Shown here: in pieces, positions 1 through 10,687 of the stretch
How the letters are laid out: every line of letters starts with the position of its first letter
Position numbering within the stretch: the first letter of the stretch is position 1
Source: Ruthenibacterium sp.
GTDB lineage: Bacteria; Bacillota; Clostridia; Oscillospirales; Ruminococcaceae
Reading direction: 5' to 3'
Assembly: GCA_020025255.1 (NCBI GenBank)
Contig: JAHHSK010000009.1
Span: forward strand, 1-39,595
Length of the DNA stretch: 39,595 nt
Made by a program: the position numbers and the translations under genes
The notes under the pieces: model-generated
Told to the model about the DNA's origin: nothing
The model's database searches: none
What the model saw: the letters and a program-made list of their open reading frames with translations, nothing else

Positions 1-10
1 TTTTTCGTAT

Positions 11-2332
<2,322 letters not shown>

Positions 2333-2376
2333 TCATGCATCGCCCCTTTACAGAGAAAGTATGGACGATTTTACGC

Positions 2377-2418
2377 AAAAAAAACACGGCAGGCGCCGGA
2401 ATGATCCGACCCCTGCCG
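2377..2418 (-). terminator. Intrinsic terminator after the TSCPD gene
   Basis: On the minus strand a CGGCAGG...CCTGCCG stem with an inner CGGA/TCCG pairing is followed by a run of eight T. It sits between the TSCPD gene and the clp gene and probably separates their transcripts. Confidence 0.75.
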
Positions 2419-2452
2419 CCAACTGTTTTATGAATAACTTTTCGGTTCCTGC

Positions 2453-2704
2453 TTACTGTGCCATTGCTTCTTCGATCGTCAAAGCAATCTGATCCGGGCA
2501 GGATGATTTTTTCTGCCCGCAGGTGATCCCTTTCAGGCGGCGGACCGCTTCCTCTGCCTGCATGCCCTGAATCAGCGCGCTGATGCCTTTGAGGTTGCCG
2601 TTGCAGCCCCCAACCACATTGACACTTTCGATCACGCCGTTCTCATTGATTTCCACGGTTGTGGAAAGAGAACATACGCCCTTATTTTTGCGTGTATATG
2701 TCAT
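2453..2704 (-). CDS. TSCPD domain-containing protein (TIGR03905 type)
   Basis: Small 83-aa protein. The TSCPD-like core can be seen in VVGGCNGNLKGISALIQG followed by a GITCGQKKSSCPDQIA segment with three conserved cysteines in all (about residues 34, 62 and 69). TSCPD domains also occur at the C terminus of some class II ribonucleotide reductases; the free-standing version is common in clostridia and has no proven function. The start ATG follows GGAGG-like purines, and a good promoter lies about 65 bases upstream. It appears to be a single-gene unit with its own terminator. Confidence 0.85.
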   Translation of the reverse strand: MTYTRKNKGVCSLSTTVEINENGVIESVNVVGGCNGNLKGISALIQGMQAEEAVRRLKGITCGQKKSSCPDQIALTIEEAMAQ

Positions 2705-2770
2705 TTTGATTTCCTCCGAAACAGTTCTTCTTTTTAGGTTCTTCCCATGCGCACAGCGCAGATTGTTTTA

Positions 2771-2799
2771 ATTGTAACACAGTGCGGGGCGGGTTACAA
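2771..2799 (-). promoter_or_regulatory. Sigma-A-like promoter for the TSCPD gene
   Basis: Minus strand: -35 TTGTAA (2794-2799), 17-bp spacer, -10 TACAAT (2771-2776). It leaves a leader of roughly 60 nt before the gene at 2704. Confidence 0.7.
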
Positions 2800-2896
2800 T
2801 CGCATTCCCCTATTTTTTTTACTTTCGTATATTTTTTGTGAAAAGATCTGTGCTTTTTCTCTTTTTCTTCTTGTTTTTCGTAAAAAAACTCACAAA

Positions 2897-3745
2897 TCAC
2901 ACACAGCCATGCCGTTTTTGTGCCAACGCAGTCATGCGTTCCAGCTGGCTGTCCTGCGTTACCCATGTGCCAAGCGGCACCGGACGCTTCATGTGTATGC
3001 CATGGAAATCCGTTCCCCCGGTCACAATCAGCTGATAGCACTGTGCCAACTGGGCAAGCGTCTGCCGATCCTGCGGCGTGTTGCGCGGGTGATCGAGTTC
3101 TATCCCATCGATGCAGCCCTGCTGCGCCAGTTCCTGTGCCAATTCCATGCTGTGATATACGCTCGGGTGCGCCAATACCGCAACCCCATGTGCTTCACGG
3201 ATGATTGCCAGCACGGTTTCTACGGATTCATAGGCCGGATCATGCAGCACCTGCCCGCCAGGGCTGCCAAACAGCTGCTGATACAGCTCTTTATATATGC
3301 CATCCGTATACCCGTATTCATACAGCACCCGTATCAGGTGTGTTTTATACACAACACCGCTGCGATGCGAAAACGGTTGGACATCTTCGCGCCGAAACTG
3401 CGGATACAATTTTTCCAATTCGCACATGCTTTGTGCTGTTGCCTCATTGCGCCGCTTTGCCATAAGGGCGCAGAACTGTTCAAGCCCTTTCGTGCGCTCC
3501 GGCCAATAACACAAAAGATGCACACGGCGTCCGCGCTTTGTATCAAATGCCGTCAGCTCTGCTGCCGGGATCATTTTTACTGTGCTGTCCACCGGATGTG
3601 CCCACGCATATTCCATGGCGAGCAGGGTATCGTGATCCGTTACGGCAAGGTGCGTCAGCCCGGCTCGCTTTGCTAAAATCGGCAGCATTTCAATATCCAA
3701 TGCTCCGTCTGAAAAATTAGTGTGTGTATGAAGATCTCCGGCCAT
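2897..3745 (-). CDS. PHP domain metal-dependent phosphoesterase
   Basis: A 282-aa PHP-family hydrolase. Metal-binding signatures in order are DLHTHT at residues 4-9, TDHDT at 36-40, a Glu near 63, LAHPS in the second half and GGTDFHG near the C terminus. This length and motif set match the YciV/TrpH-like group, members of which act as RNA or nucleotide phosphatases (RNase AM, 3',5'-nucleoside bisphosphate phosphatase). The exact substrate cannot be read from the sequence. The start ATG follows GGAGGGG. The gene is monocistronic as far as spacing shows. Confidence 0.88.
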   Translation of the reverse strand: MAGDLHTHTNFSDGALDIEMLPILAKRAGLTHLAVTDHDTLLAMEYAWAHPVDSTVKMIPAAELTAFDTKRGRRVHLLCYWPERTKGLEQFCALMAKRRNEATAQSMCELEKLYPQFRREDVQPFSHRSGVVYKTHLIRVLYEYGYTDGIYKELYQQLFGSPGGQVLHDPAYESVETVLAIIREAHGVAVLAHPSVYHSMELAQELAQQGCIDGIELDHPRNTPQDRQTLAQLAQCYQLIVTGGTDFHGIHMKRPVPLGTWVTQDSQLERMTALAQKRHGCV

Positions 3746-3849
3746 AACAACCCCTCCTGCCTTTATCCTTTCATCTTACACCGCTTTCCGGCCAGCCGCA
3801 AGCATTTCCCGCTCTCAACGGAAAAAAACATTGTTTTTTCAAGAATGCA

Positions 3850-3877
3850 TTGACAAATCGGTTAAAAACGGTATAAT
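3850..3877 (+). promoter_or_regulatory. Consensus sigma-A promoter of the tRNA-Gly gene
   Basis: TTGACA (3850-3855), 16-bp spacer and TATAAT (3872-3877), both hexamers perfect, 12 bases before the mature tRNA 5' end. This strength suits a stable RNA gene. Confidence 0.9.
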
Positions 3878-3888
3878 GAATATGTTAC

Positions 3889-3964
3889 GCGGATTTAGCT
3901 CATCTGGTAGAGCGTCTGCTTCCCAAGCAGAAGGTGGCGGGTTCGAGCCCCGTAATCCGCTCCA
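3889..3964 (+). tRNA. tRNA-Gly (anticodon CCC)
   Basis: A 76-nt cloverleaf. The acceptor stem GCGGATT pairs with AATCCGC, the anticodon stem TCTGC/GCAGA encloses the loop TTCCCAA with anticodon CCC, and the T arm has GTTCGAGCC. The 3' CCA is encoded. CCC reads the GGG glycine codon. It stands alone with its own promoter and terminator rather than in a tRNA array. Confidence 0.95.
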
Positions 3965-3970
3965 TAAGTC

Positions 3971-4016
3971 AAAAACAGCCCTTGAAGTGCTTGCTTCAGG
4001 GGCTGTTTTTCTTTTT
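3971..4016 (+). terminator. Intrinsic terminator of the tRNA-Gly gene
   Basis: A 17-bp inverted repeat (AAAAACAGCCC arm pairing with GGGGCTGTTTTT, one G-T wobble) with a short loop, followed by a T-rich tract. Confidence 0.9.
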
Positions 4017-4040
4017 CCGTAAGCTCCTTTCGGATATCTA

Positions 4041-4074
4041 AAAAAGCGCCGCAGAATGAACTGCGGCGCTTTTT
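4041..4074 (-). terminator. Intrinsic terminator of the GH2 gene
   Basis: Perfect stem AAAAAGCGCCGCAG/CTGCGGCGCTTTTT with a 6-nt loop just after the GH2 stop codon on the minus strand. The A-T ends would let it work in both directions. Confidence 0.88.
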
Positions 4075-4089
4075 GCTTGCGGGACGATT

Positions 4090-6378
4090 TTATTTTTCGA
4101 TTTTATTGAACACTTCGTTCAGACGGATCAGCATTTTCTTGCTGCCTTCTTCATCGGCTTCGCCGCCCTTGTTGAGCATCTGACCTGCCTTTTTGGCGAT
4201 ATCCAGCACGGTCATGTTCTTCATCATGCCAAACATGCTTCTCTTGATCTTCATGCCGATATTCATCGCAACAAACTGCACCAAAGCATCCCCTGCATCC
4301 TTGTTTGCGATGATATCACCGATTTTATCGTATACCGAGAAATAACCCTCTTTTACGATGATTTCGGTCACTTCATCCTCTTGGCTGCCGGAAAGCTCGA
4401 ACCAGTTCTTTGCACCCTCGGAATCATCTTCTTCCGGATCGACATAAGTGTATGCCGGATTTGCCTGTGCAACCTTTTCCAGCGTCATGGAATCTGTATA
4501 TTCGCCGGCCTTTGCGCCGATGAACGTGAAGCCTTCTCCCATGGGTACATGCTCGAACACGAACACACGGCTGCCCTCCTGCTCTGCGAACACGCGTCCG
4601 TTCACCGTCAGCGTGACCTTCGGCAGGTTGGAATAGACCTTAACGGTCGTCTCGTCGCCCACGCGCTGTGCGTAGCGGCGGCTGCACAGGTGCACGAACT
4701 TTTCATCGCTCCAGTATGCTTTATACAGATAGAACGAATCCTTGCGCACCTTGCGGTCGATCGTCATAAGCCCCTTGTTGTTGCGGCCCTTTACATCGCC
4801 CTCGTCGCGGGAATCGCAGCCAAAGTCAAACATGTTCCACACATGCGTTGCCCACAGCCACGGACGCTCCTCGATCATGCGGAGCATATGCTCGTGATAT
4901 ACTGCCTGATATTCCTCGGTGTAATCCTTGCACTTGGGGTCATCGCTGTGGAAGCTTACGATCCCTTCGGCACCATATTCCGAAATGCCGATCGGACGAT
5001 CCGGATACTGCTCATGGAAGCTGTCGAACCATTTTTCGTTGTCCTCCAGCTTGCCCATGTACCAGCCGAAGTAATGGTTGTAGCTTACAACATCCGTGAT
5101 CTGGTTCAGATCGCTCGACATCGGCAGCATGGAAACCGCTGCAATCGTGGTCAGACGGGTCGGATCCAGCTCTTTGACCAGCTTGTTCAGATCCTGGTGA
5201 TTTTCGGTCATGCCCGGACGCTTGCCCGCAATCGTGATTTCGTTGGAAATACCCCAGAAGCAGATCGACGGGTGATTGTAGTTCTGCACGATCAATTCCG
5301 TCATCTGGCTGCGGCAGTTCTCATGTGCGGCGGGGTCTTCGCTCATCACGGAGATGAACGGGATCTCTGCCCACACGACAAGGCCTGCGCGGTCGCATGC
5401 ATCATAAAAATACGGGTTGTGCTGATAATGGGCAAGGCGCACCGTATTGGCTCCCACTTCACGGATGAGCGCCACATCTTCTTCATGCTGTGCACGGCTC
5501 AAAGCATTGCCGATGCCCAGGCGATCCTGATGACGCGATACGCCGCGCAGCGGAGTCAGCTTGCCGTTCAGGAAGAAGCCCTTTGCCGGATCCACATAAT
5601 AGGTGCGGATGCCCAGATTTCCGCAAACTTCATCCAGCGGCTCATTGTGTGCGGTCAGCAGAGCCTGTACCTGATACAGATACGGATCTTCCACGCCCTG
5701 CCACAGGTGTGCATTTTCCAAGCGGATTTCCGCATGGACTGCTTTTGCTGCCGGACGCACGGCACCTGCAACCAATTTGCCCTCTGCATCGCGGATCACG
5801 AATTCCACACTCTGGTTTTCCTGCGGATTTGTGACATAGGCATCCAAAGAGATGATCGCTGCGCCGTCCTGCAGCACATCGGAAGAGAACTTCAATCCCT
5901 TTCCGCCGAAATAATCCAGATCGAAGCGGGAATCTTCCGCTGTGATCAGCTTCACGCCGCGGTACAATCCGCCGTAGAAGGTGAAATCGGCTGTCTGCGG
6001 GTAAACATCGGTGCGCGGGCTGTTATCGACCCAAATCGCCAGAAGGTTTTCGCCTTCTTGAAGCTCTGCTGTAATATCTGCGCGGAATGCCGAATAGCCG
6101 CCCTTATGCAGTTCTTTTTCAACGCCGTTGATCACGATTTTGCCGCAGCTGCTGGCTGCTTCGACCTCAACATAAACATTTTTGCCTTGCGGTCTGCGAA
6201 TCGTCTTCATATAGCAGCACGGGCCACACCAGTAGTCCGAACCGCCATCCTGTCCATCCAGCGCATTCCATGTGTGGGGCAAATCGACACAGACTGCATC
6301 GGCCGGGATCGCTGCCGGCACATTTTCGCAGTTTTTTACAAATGCCCAGCCTTGATTGATTTCTTCCACATGTTTCAT
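4090..6378 (-). CDS. Glycoside hydrolase family 2 (beta-galactosidase/beta-glucuronidase-like)
   Basis: Cytosolic retaining beta-glycosidase, 762 aa from the preferred start. In order: jelly-roll sugar-binding domain (about 1-150), Ig-like domain (about 155-262) and TIM barrel (about 265-560). The acid/base Glu is in WGISNE (about 380) and the nucleophile Glu in GISEYGAE (about 467). A C-terminal tail of about 180 residues has an Ig-like part and a Lys/Met-rich helical end. No signal peptide is seen, so it likely acts on imported oligosaccharides; galactoside versus glucuronide cannot be decided. An in-frame ATG at 6387 directly abuts the AGGAAAGG site, while the ATG at 6378 is 9 bases away, so I chose 6378. 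The divergent AraC gene is the likely regulator. Confidence 0.92.
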   Translation of the reverse strand: MKHVEEINQGWAFVKNCENVPAAIPADAVCVDLPHTWNALDGQDGGSDYWCGPCCYMKTIRRPQGKNVYVEVEAASSCGKIVINGVEKELHKGGYSAFRADITAELQEGENLLAIWVDNSPRTDVYPQTADFTFYGGLYRGVKLITAEDSRFDLDYFGGKGLKFSSDVLQDGAAIISLDAYVTNPQENQSVEFVIRDAEGKLVAGAVRPAAKAVHAEIRLENAHLWQGVEDPYLYQVQALLTAHNEPLDEVCGNLGIRTYYVDPAKGFFLNGKLTPLRGVSRHQDRLGIGNALSRAQHEEDVALIREVGANTVRLAHYQHNPYFYDACDRAGLVVWAEIPFISVMSEDPAAHENCRSQMTELIVQNYNHPSICFWGISNEITIAGKRPGMTENHQDLNKLVKELDPTRLTTIAAVSMLPMSSDLNQITDVVSYNHYFGWYMGKLEDNEKWFDSFHEQYPDRPIGISEYGAEGIVSFHSDDPKCKDYTEEYQAVYHEHMLRMIEERPWLWATHVWNMFDFGCDSRDEGDVKGRNNKGLMTIDRKVRKDSFYLYKAYWSDEKFVHLCSRRYAQRVGDETTVKVYSNLPKVTLTVNGRVFAEQEGSRVFVFEHVPMGEGFTFIGAKAGEYTDSMTLEKVAQANPAYTYVDPEEDDSEGAKNWFELSGSQEDEVTEIIVKEGYFSVYDKIGDIIANKDAGDALVQFVAMNIGMKIKRSMFGMMKNMTVLDIAKKAGQMLNKGGEADEEGSKKMLIRLNEVFNKIEK

Positions 6379-6403
6379 CGGAATCATCCTTTCCTGATCG
6401 ATT

Positions 6404-6426
6404 GGCTTCGCTGTGCAAACGAAGCC
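6404..6426. repeat. Inverted repeat in the GH2 leader
   Basis: GGCTTCG, 9-nt spacer, CGAAGCC. It lies in the untranslated leader of the GH2 gene, just upstream of its ribosome binding site. It could be an mRNA hairpin or a protein-binding site. Confidence 0.5.
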
Positions 6427-6515
6427 TTCGCCGAAATACGGCTCTTTTCCTTTTTGGGTCTCTTACGGCAGATGCCGCTTGTCCGCTTTTGCCGGATCGG
6501 ATCCCCTTATTTTGA

Positions 6516-6524
6516 ATTATACCA
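6516..6524 (-). promoter_or_regulatory. Extended -10 promoter of the GH2 gene
   Basis: Minus strand TGG-TATAAT, a perfect -10 hexamer with an extended TG. No good -35 is visible, which fits a promoter needing an activator such as the divergent AraC protein. The leader is about 130 nt. Confidence 0.6.
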
Positions 6525-6556
6525 TAAACAAACGAATCTCCGTTAGGAAAATTCCA

Positions 6557-6585
6557 TTGACATTTGCATTATTTTTGTGTAATAT
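6557..6585 (+). promoter_or_regulatory. Promoter of the AraC-family gene
   Basis: TTGACA (6557-6562), 17-bp spacer, TAATAT (6580-6585), about 30 bases before the start codon. Confidence 0.65.
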
Positions 6586-6621
6586 TCAAATAACAAAAAA
6601 ATAATACAGGAGTTGTATCGT

Positions 6622-7839
6622 TTGTCTGATTCTTTTCTTTCCTTTATCCGGGATATCATCGCCGCCACGCTGGGGGTGGAAATGCATCATCTTGTTCCCC
6701 CTTATCCCAACGAAGATCTTCTGGATTACCGCCTTTCCCTTATTTTGAAGTCCGATTTTGACTATCACGATCTATTCAATGCTTCGGCACTTTCGGAAAT
6801 GGAATCGGATACGATATGCTTTGTGCGCAACACCCTGAAGCTTCATTATGTGCTGCTGCCGGTACCGGATGTGCCGCGCGGGGAATTTTTGATGTTCGGG
6901 CCTTTTTTGTACGAAACGCCCTCCGGCGATTTTCTGGAACGCATTCTGGCTCAAAATCACATTGCAAAAAACGATGCCGCGGCATTGCAGATTTTTTACA
7001 GCACGGTTCCGGTCGTACCGGAGCCGACCATGGCAGCTGCGGCGCATGCCGTTGCCCGCGCTTTGTACGGTCATCCTGCACACATCGTATACCGTAATTT
7101 GGATTCGGTTGTCAGCGTTAGTGCACAGCCGGATGAAAGCCTTCGCTTTTCCATGGAGGTTTTGGAACAGCGGTATCATAATGAAAACGCTCTGCTCACC
7201 GCCATTTCGCATGGGGACTACGATGCCGCCGTTCGGCATCTGCGTCATTTTGCCGGCTTTACCCTGATCCCCCGCACCGATAATCTTCTGCGGGAACACA
7301 AAAATATGCTGATCATCCTGAACACCTTGATGCGTAAGGCAACCGAACACGGCGGCGTTCATCCCCTGTATCTCGATCATCTTTCCGGCGCGTTTGCCGT
7401 TAAAATCGAACAGACCGCCGACCCGGTTTCTGCAAAATGCCTTGCTTTGGATATGCTGCGCCGCTACTGCCAGCTTGTTCAAAAGAATTCACACCGTGGA
7501 TATTCCCTTGCCGTACAGCGCACACTGAACTATATCAATCTGCATGTATCGGATGATCTTTCCCTTGCCGCTATTGCCGATGCGCTCGGGTTCAATGCCG
7601 CGTATCTTTCCGCACAGTTCAGCCGCGAATACGGCGAAACACTGACCTCGTATGTGCACAATCTGCGTTTGCAGACAGCCTCTCAGCTGTTGGACGAAAC
7701 CGATCTTTCGGTTTGCGAAATTGCCGCGCGTGTCGGGATTGTCGATGCCGCTTATTTTTCTCGTTTGTTCCGCAAAAAATATGGATTTTCACCACAGCAT
7801 TACCGAACCCGTGCATCGGAGACACGCCAGCAGAAATAA
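6622..7839 (+). CDS. AraC-family transcriptional regulator
   Basis: About 405 aa. The C-terminal 100 residues carry the two helix-turn-helix motifs of the AraC family: LSLAAIADALGFNAAYLSAQF and LSVCEIAARVGIVDAAYFSRLF, then the FRKKYGFSPQHYR signature. The first 290 residues form an unassigned sensor region. The gene is divergent from the GH2 enzyme, so it probably activates it in response to a sugar. Start choice: a TTG at 6613 directly abuts AGGAG, whereas the TTG at 6622 is 9 bases away and is preferred. The same arrangement of two candidate starts occurs in the GH2 gene. Confidence 0.9.
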   Translation: MSDSFLSFIRDIIAATLGVEMHHLVPPYPNEDLLDYRLSLILKSDFDYHDLFNASALSEMESDTICFVRNTLKLHYVLLPVPDVPRGEFLMFGPFLYETPSGDFLERILAQNHIAKNDAAALQIFYSTVPVVPEPTMAAAAHAVARALYGHPAHIVYRNLDSVVSVSAQPDESLRFSMEVLEQRYHNENALLTAISHGDYDAAVRHLRHFAGFTLIPRTDNLLREHKNMLIILNTLMRKATEHGGVHPLYLDHLSGAFAVKIEQTADPVSAKCLALDMLRRYCQLVQKNSHRGYSLAVQRTLNYINLHVSDDLSLAAIADALGFNAAYLSAQFSREYGETLTSYVHNLRLQTASQLLDETDLSVCEIAARVGIVDAAYFSRLFRKKYGFSPQHYRTRASETRQQK

Positions 7840-7898
7840 AATCCGGCGTTTCTTCCGTTCATGATATATTTTATTACCACCGGAAAGGATGACCGATC

Positions 7899-8171
7899 AT
7901 GACATTTACACAGCTTGAAAACGAAATCATTTACAAAGAAAACGAAAAGGTCCTTGCACGAGTATGCTTTCCCGCCTGCGGCGATGGCGTTGTTGACATC
8001 AACCACACCTTTGTGGATGAATCCCTGCGCGGACAAGGTGCTGCAAGCCGCATGCTGGAGTGCACGGCAGCCTATCTGCGCGAAACAAACCGCAAGGCCG
8101 TGCTTTCCTGCAGCTATGCACAGAAATGGTTTGAAAAGCATCCCGAATATTCCGATCTTCTGGCACAGTGA
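7899..8171 (+). CDS. GNAT-like N-acetyltransferase (YjdJ type)
   Basis: Compact 90-aa protein. It keeps the acetyl-CoA-binding segment of the small YjdJ-type GNAT fold: a beta strand ending VDINHTFVDESLRGQGAASRML, with the (R/Q)GxGxA-like motif RGQGAA near residue 45, and a C-terminal strand-helix. Such one-domain proteins are widespread and their substrate is unknown. The ribosome site GGAAAGG precedes the ATG. It lies 59 bases after the AraC gene and may be read from it; a bidirectional terminator follows. Confidence 0.85.
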   Translation: MTFTQLENEIIYKENEKVLARVCFPACGDGVVDINHTFVDESLRGQGAASRMLECTAAYLRETNRKAVLSCSYAQKWFEKHPEYSDLLAQ

Positions 8172-8190
8172 TATTGGAAAGCAAAACAAA

Positions 8191-8224
8191 AAAATCCCCT
8201 GCATCTGTGATGCAGGGGATTTTT
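8191..8224. terminator. Bidirectional terminator between the GNAT gene and rplQ
   Basis: AAAATCCCCTGCAT/ATGCAGGGGATTTT perfect 14-bp stem with a 5-nt loop and A/T tracts on both sides. It sits between convergent genes and would end the 31-gene ribosomal cluster on the minus strand. Confidence 0.9.
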
Positions 8225-8236
8225 GATAAACAGAAC

Positions 8237-8578
8237 TTAAACCAGTTCGATGATCGCCATTTCGGCAGCGTCACCACGGCGTACACCTGTTTTGATAATA
8301 CGGGTGTAACCACCATCGCGGTCAGCGTACTTCGGTCCGATCTCATCGATAACCTTTTTCGCTACGCTCTCCTTCGTGATATAGCTGAACACCTGACGCT
8401 TTGCATGCAGGTCTTCGCGCTTTCCGAGGGTCACCATCTTCTCCGCCATAGAACGTACTTCCTTTGCGCGGGTAACGGTGGTTTCAATCTTACCATTTTC
8501 AAACAGGTAAGTCACCATTGCGCGGAGCATCGCCTTGCGGTGATCACTGGCTCTGCCAAGTTTTCTTGTACCGGCCAT
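8237..8578 (-). CDS. rplQ: 50S ribosomal protein L17
   Basis: 113 aa, the normal short bacterial length. It opens with MAGTRKLGRASDHRKAML, the family signature, and ends in the conserved GGYTRI..RRGD segment. L17 sits near the peptide exit tunnel. It is the last gene of the cluster, 21 bases after rpoA, and has an AAAGGAGTG ribosome site. In Bacillus the cluster continues into the ECF transporter genes; here a terminator follows. Confidence 0.97.
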   Translation of the reverse strand: MAGTRKLGRASDHRKAMLRAMVTYLFENGKIETTVTRAKEVRSMAEKMVTLGKREDLHAKRQVFSYITKESVAKKVIDEIGPKYADRDGGYTRIIKTGVRRGDAAEMAIIELV

Positions 8579-8599
8579 CCCATTTCACTCCTTTACAGT

Positions 8600-9553
8600 T
8601 TACTCGTCGTCTTTTGTAAGAGAAAAGCCGAGAGAATCCAGCTTCGCAATCACTTCCTCCAGGCTCTTGCGGCCCAGGTTGCGCACTTTCATCATCTCTT
8701 CTTCCGTTTTGTTTGTCAGGTCTTCCACCGTGTTGATGCCTGCACGCTTCAGGCAGTTGAAAGAACGAACGGAAAGATCCAGCTCTTCGATAGTCATCTC
8801 CAATGCTTTTTCCTTGCCCTTATCGTCTTTTTCCACCATGATTTCCGCGTCCATCGCTTCCTGTGAAAGCGTGACGAACAGGTTCAGATGCTCGGTCATG
8901 ATACGCGCTGCAAGGCTCACAGCCTCCTGCGCATTGATCGTGCCGTCCGTCCAAACGTCCAGCGTCAGCTTATCATAGTCAGTGATCTGGCCCACACGGG
9001 TATTTTCCACTGTGTAGTTGACCTTGAGTACAGGGGTATAGATGCTGTCGACCGGCAAAGCATTCAGAGACGCCTGCTCCGCAGCCTGCTTATTGCGTTC
9101 TGCCGGAACGTATCCGCGTCCCTTATCGAAGACAAGCTCCATAACGAGCTTTGCGCCTTCTGTCAGAGTAGCAATGTGCCAATCGGGATTCAAAATCTCG
9201 ATTTCAGCATCCTGCTGGATGCTGCCGGCAGTAACCTCGCCCTCGCCGCTCGCCTCAATGCGGACAGTCTTCGGGGTGTCGGTATACAGCTTTGCGGTGA
9301 TGCCTTTGACATTCAAAACGATCTCGGTAACGTCTTCTTTGACGCCTTCGATCGTCGAAAACTCATGAACGACCCCGTCGATTTTAATGCTGGTGACTGC
9401 AACACCCGGCAGGCTGGAAAGCAGCACACGGCGCAGGCTGTTGCCCAAGGTTGTTCCGAAACCACGTTCCAGCGGTTCCACAACAAACTGGCTGTAACGG
9501 CCATCCGGGGAAAGGCTGGTTGTTTCGATCTTGGGTCTTTCAATCTCCATCAT
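8600..9553 (-). CDS. rpoA: DNA-directed RNA polymerase subunit alpha
   Basis: 317 aa. The N-terminal assembly domain (about 1-230) begins MMEIERPKIE and includes the NSLRRVLLSSLPG dimer region; the C-terminal domain (about 245-310) has DLSVRSFNCLKRAGI and NLGRKSLEEV, the UP-element and activator contact surface. An open frame extends 15 codons further upstream, but the AAGGAGGG site at 9562-9569 is 8 bases from the ATG at 9553, which fixes the start. It lies between rpsD and rplQ, the usual clostridial order. Confidence 0.97.
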   Translation of the reverse strand: MMEIERPKIETTSLSPDGRYSQFVVEPLERGFGTTLGNSLRRVLLSSLPGVAVTSIKIDGVVHEFSTIEGVKEDVTEIVLNVKGITAKLYTDTPKTVRIEASGEGEVTAGSIQQDAEIEILNPDWHIATLTEGAKLVMELVFDKGRGYVPAERNKQAAEQASLNALPVDSIYTPVLKVNYTVENTRVGQITDYDKLTLDVWTDGTINAQEAVSLAARIMTEHLNLFVTLSQEAMDAEIMVEKDDKGKEKALEMTIEELDLSVRSFNCLKRAGINTVEDLTNKTEEEMMKVRNLGRKSLEEVIAKLDSLGFSLTKDDE

Positions 9554-9631
9554 TCTAAAACCCTCCTTAGTACAGGCAGGCGGCATGCCGCCTGCCAAAT
9601 AGTTCGCATACGGTGATGAGGAACGCGGGGA

Positions 9632-10234
9632 TTATTTAGAGTACAACTCGACGATGAGATGCTCTTCGACTTCATAGTCGATATCGTCACGCTGCGGCAG
9701 AGCGATAACTGTTCCCTTCAGAGAATTGTCCTCGCGAGTCAGCCACTTGGGCAGAGTAACGATCGGGGCATCTTCACCCAGCAGACCCTTGAACTTGACC
9801 GAAGCACGGCTTTTTTCGCAAACTTCGATCACGTCGCCAGCCTTCACCAGATAGGAGGGGATGTCAACGCGCTTGCCGTTCACGGTGAAATGGCCGTGAG
9901 TGGTCAGCTGACGAGCCTCGCGGCGGGTCTTGGCAAAGCCAAGGCGGAACACCACGTTGTCCAAACGGCGTTCAACCATGCTCAGCAGGTTGTCACCGGT
10001 TTTGCCGGGCATACGGGATGCTTTTTCGTAGTAGTTGCTGAACTGCTTCTCCATGATGCCGTAGATGAACTTGACTTTCTGCTTCTCGTTCAGCTGCAGG
10101 GCATACTCAGACTGCTTCTTGCGCATCTGACCCTTCGGATTGCGGTTCGTATTTTTTTTGGCATAGCCCATAACAGCAGGAGAAAGGTTCAGTGTCTTGC
10201 AACGCTTTGCGATGGGCTGCATATTTCTAGCCAT
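9632..10234 (-). CDS. rpsD: 30S ribosomal protein S4
   Basis: 200 aa. The S4 RNA-binding domain is at about 90-155 (RRLDNVVFRLGFAKTRREARQ, then HFTVNGKRVDIPSY). S4 nucleates 16S rRNA 5'-domain assembly. The N terminus has a single Cys and lacks the four-Cys zinc knuckle, so this is the zinc-free form. Unlike Bacillus, where rpsD stands apart, here it is inside the alpha operon between rpsK and rpoA, so it could autoregulate that operon as in E. coli (see the rpsM leader). Confidence 0.97.
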   Translation of the reverse strand: MARNMQPIAKRCKTLNLSPAVMGYAKKNTNRNPKGQMRKKQSEYALQLNEKQKVKFIYGIMEKQFSNYYEKASRMPGKTGDNLLSMVERRLDNVVFRLGFAKTRREARQLTTHGHFTVNGKRVDIPSYLVKAGDVIEVCEKSRASVKFKGLLGEDAPIVTLPKWLTREDNSLKGTVIALPQRDDIDYEVEEHLIVELYSK

Positions 10235-10256
10235 GTGTCAAAACCTCCTTCTATGA

Positions 10257-10667
10257 TCAGATGCGGCGGCGCTTCGGCGGGCGGCAGCCGTTGTGCGGGA
10301 TCGGGGTAACGTCCTTGATCATGGTGACGTCCAGACCGGTAGCCTGCAGTGCGCGGATCGCAGCCTCACGGCCGGAACCCGGGCCCTTAACATATACTTC
10401 TACCGATTTCATGCCGTGCTCCATAGCTGCGCGTGCAGCTGCCTCGGCAGCCGTCTGTGCAGCGAACGGAGTGCTTCTGCGGCCACCGCGGAAGCCCTGA
10501 CCGCCGGCGCTGGACGCAGCGACAGCGTTACCCTGCATATCGGTAATTGTAACAATCGTGTTATTGAATGTGCTCTGGATATGTGCGCAGCCACGTTCAA
10601 TATTTTTGCGCTCGCGGCGTTTGCCACGCACAGCGGCGCCCTTTTTTGCAGCGGCTTTTGTTGCCAT
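10257..10667 (-). CDS. rpsK: 30S ribosomal protein S11
   Basis: 136 aa, slightly longer than the usual 129 because of a Lys/Ala-rich start. The core has AHIQSTFNNTIVTITD, SSAGGQGFRG and the C-terminal PIPHNGCRPPKRRR that lines the mRNA path on the platform. Ribosome site GGAGGA lies upstream of the ATG. Gene order rpsM-rpsK-rpsD-rpoA. Confidence 0.97.
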   Translation of the reverse strand: MATKAAAKKGAAVRGKRRERKNIERGCAHIQSTFNNTIVTITDMQGNAVAASSAGGQGFRGGRRSTPFAAQTAAEAAARAAMEHGMKSVEVYVKGPGSGREAAIRALQATGLDVTMIKDVTPIPHNGCRPPKRRRI

Positions 10668-10687
10668 CTAACTGTCCTCCTTATGGA

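Noticed and set aside
3746..3888. Possible additional small gene between the PHP gene and tRNA-Gly
   Set aside because: No frame with a ribosome site; the stretch is accounted for by upstream signals of the two genes.
4381..6546. 721-codon open frame antisense to the GH2 gene
   Set aside because: No homology to a known fold on reading, Cys/His-rich shadow composition, and it lies exactly opposite a clear enzyme; such shadows are also opposite secY (12402-14216) and rqcH (24470-25726) and reflect codon bias.
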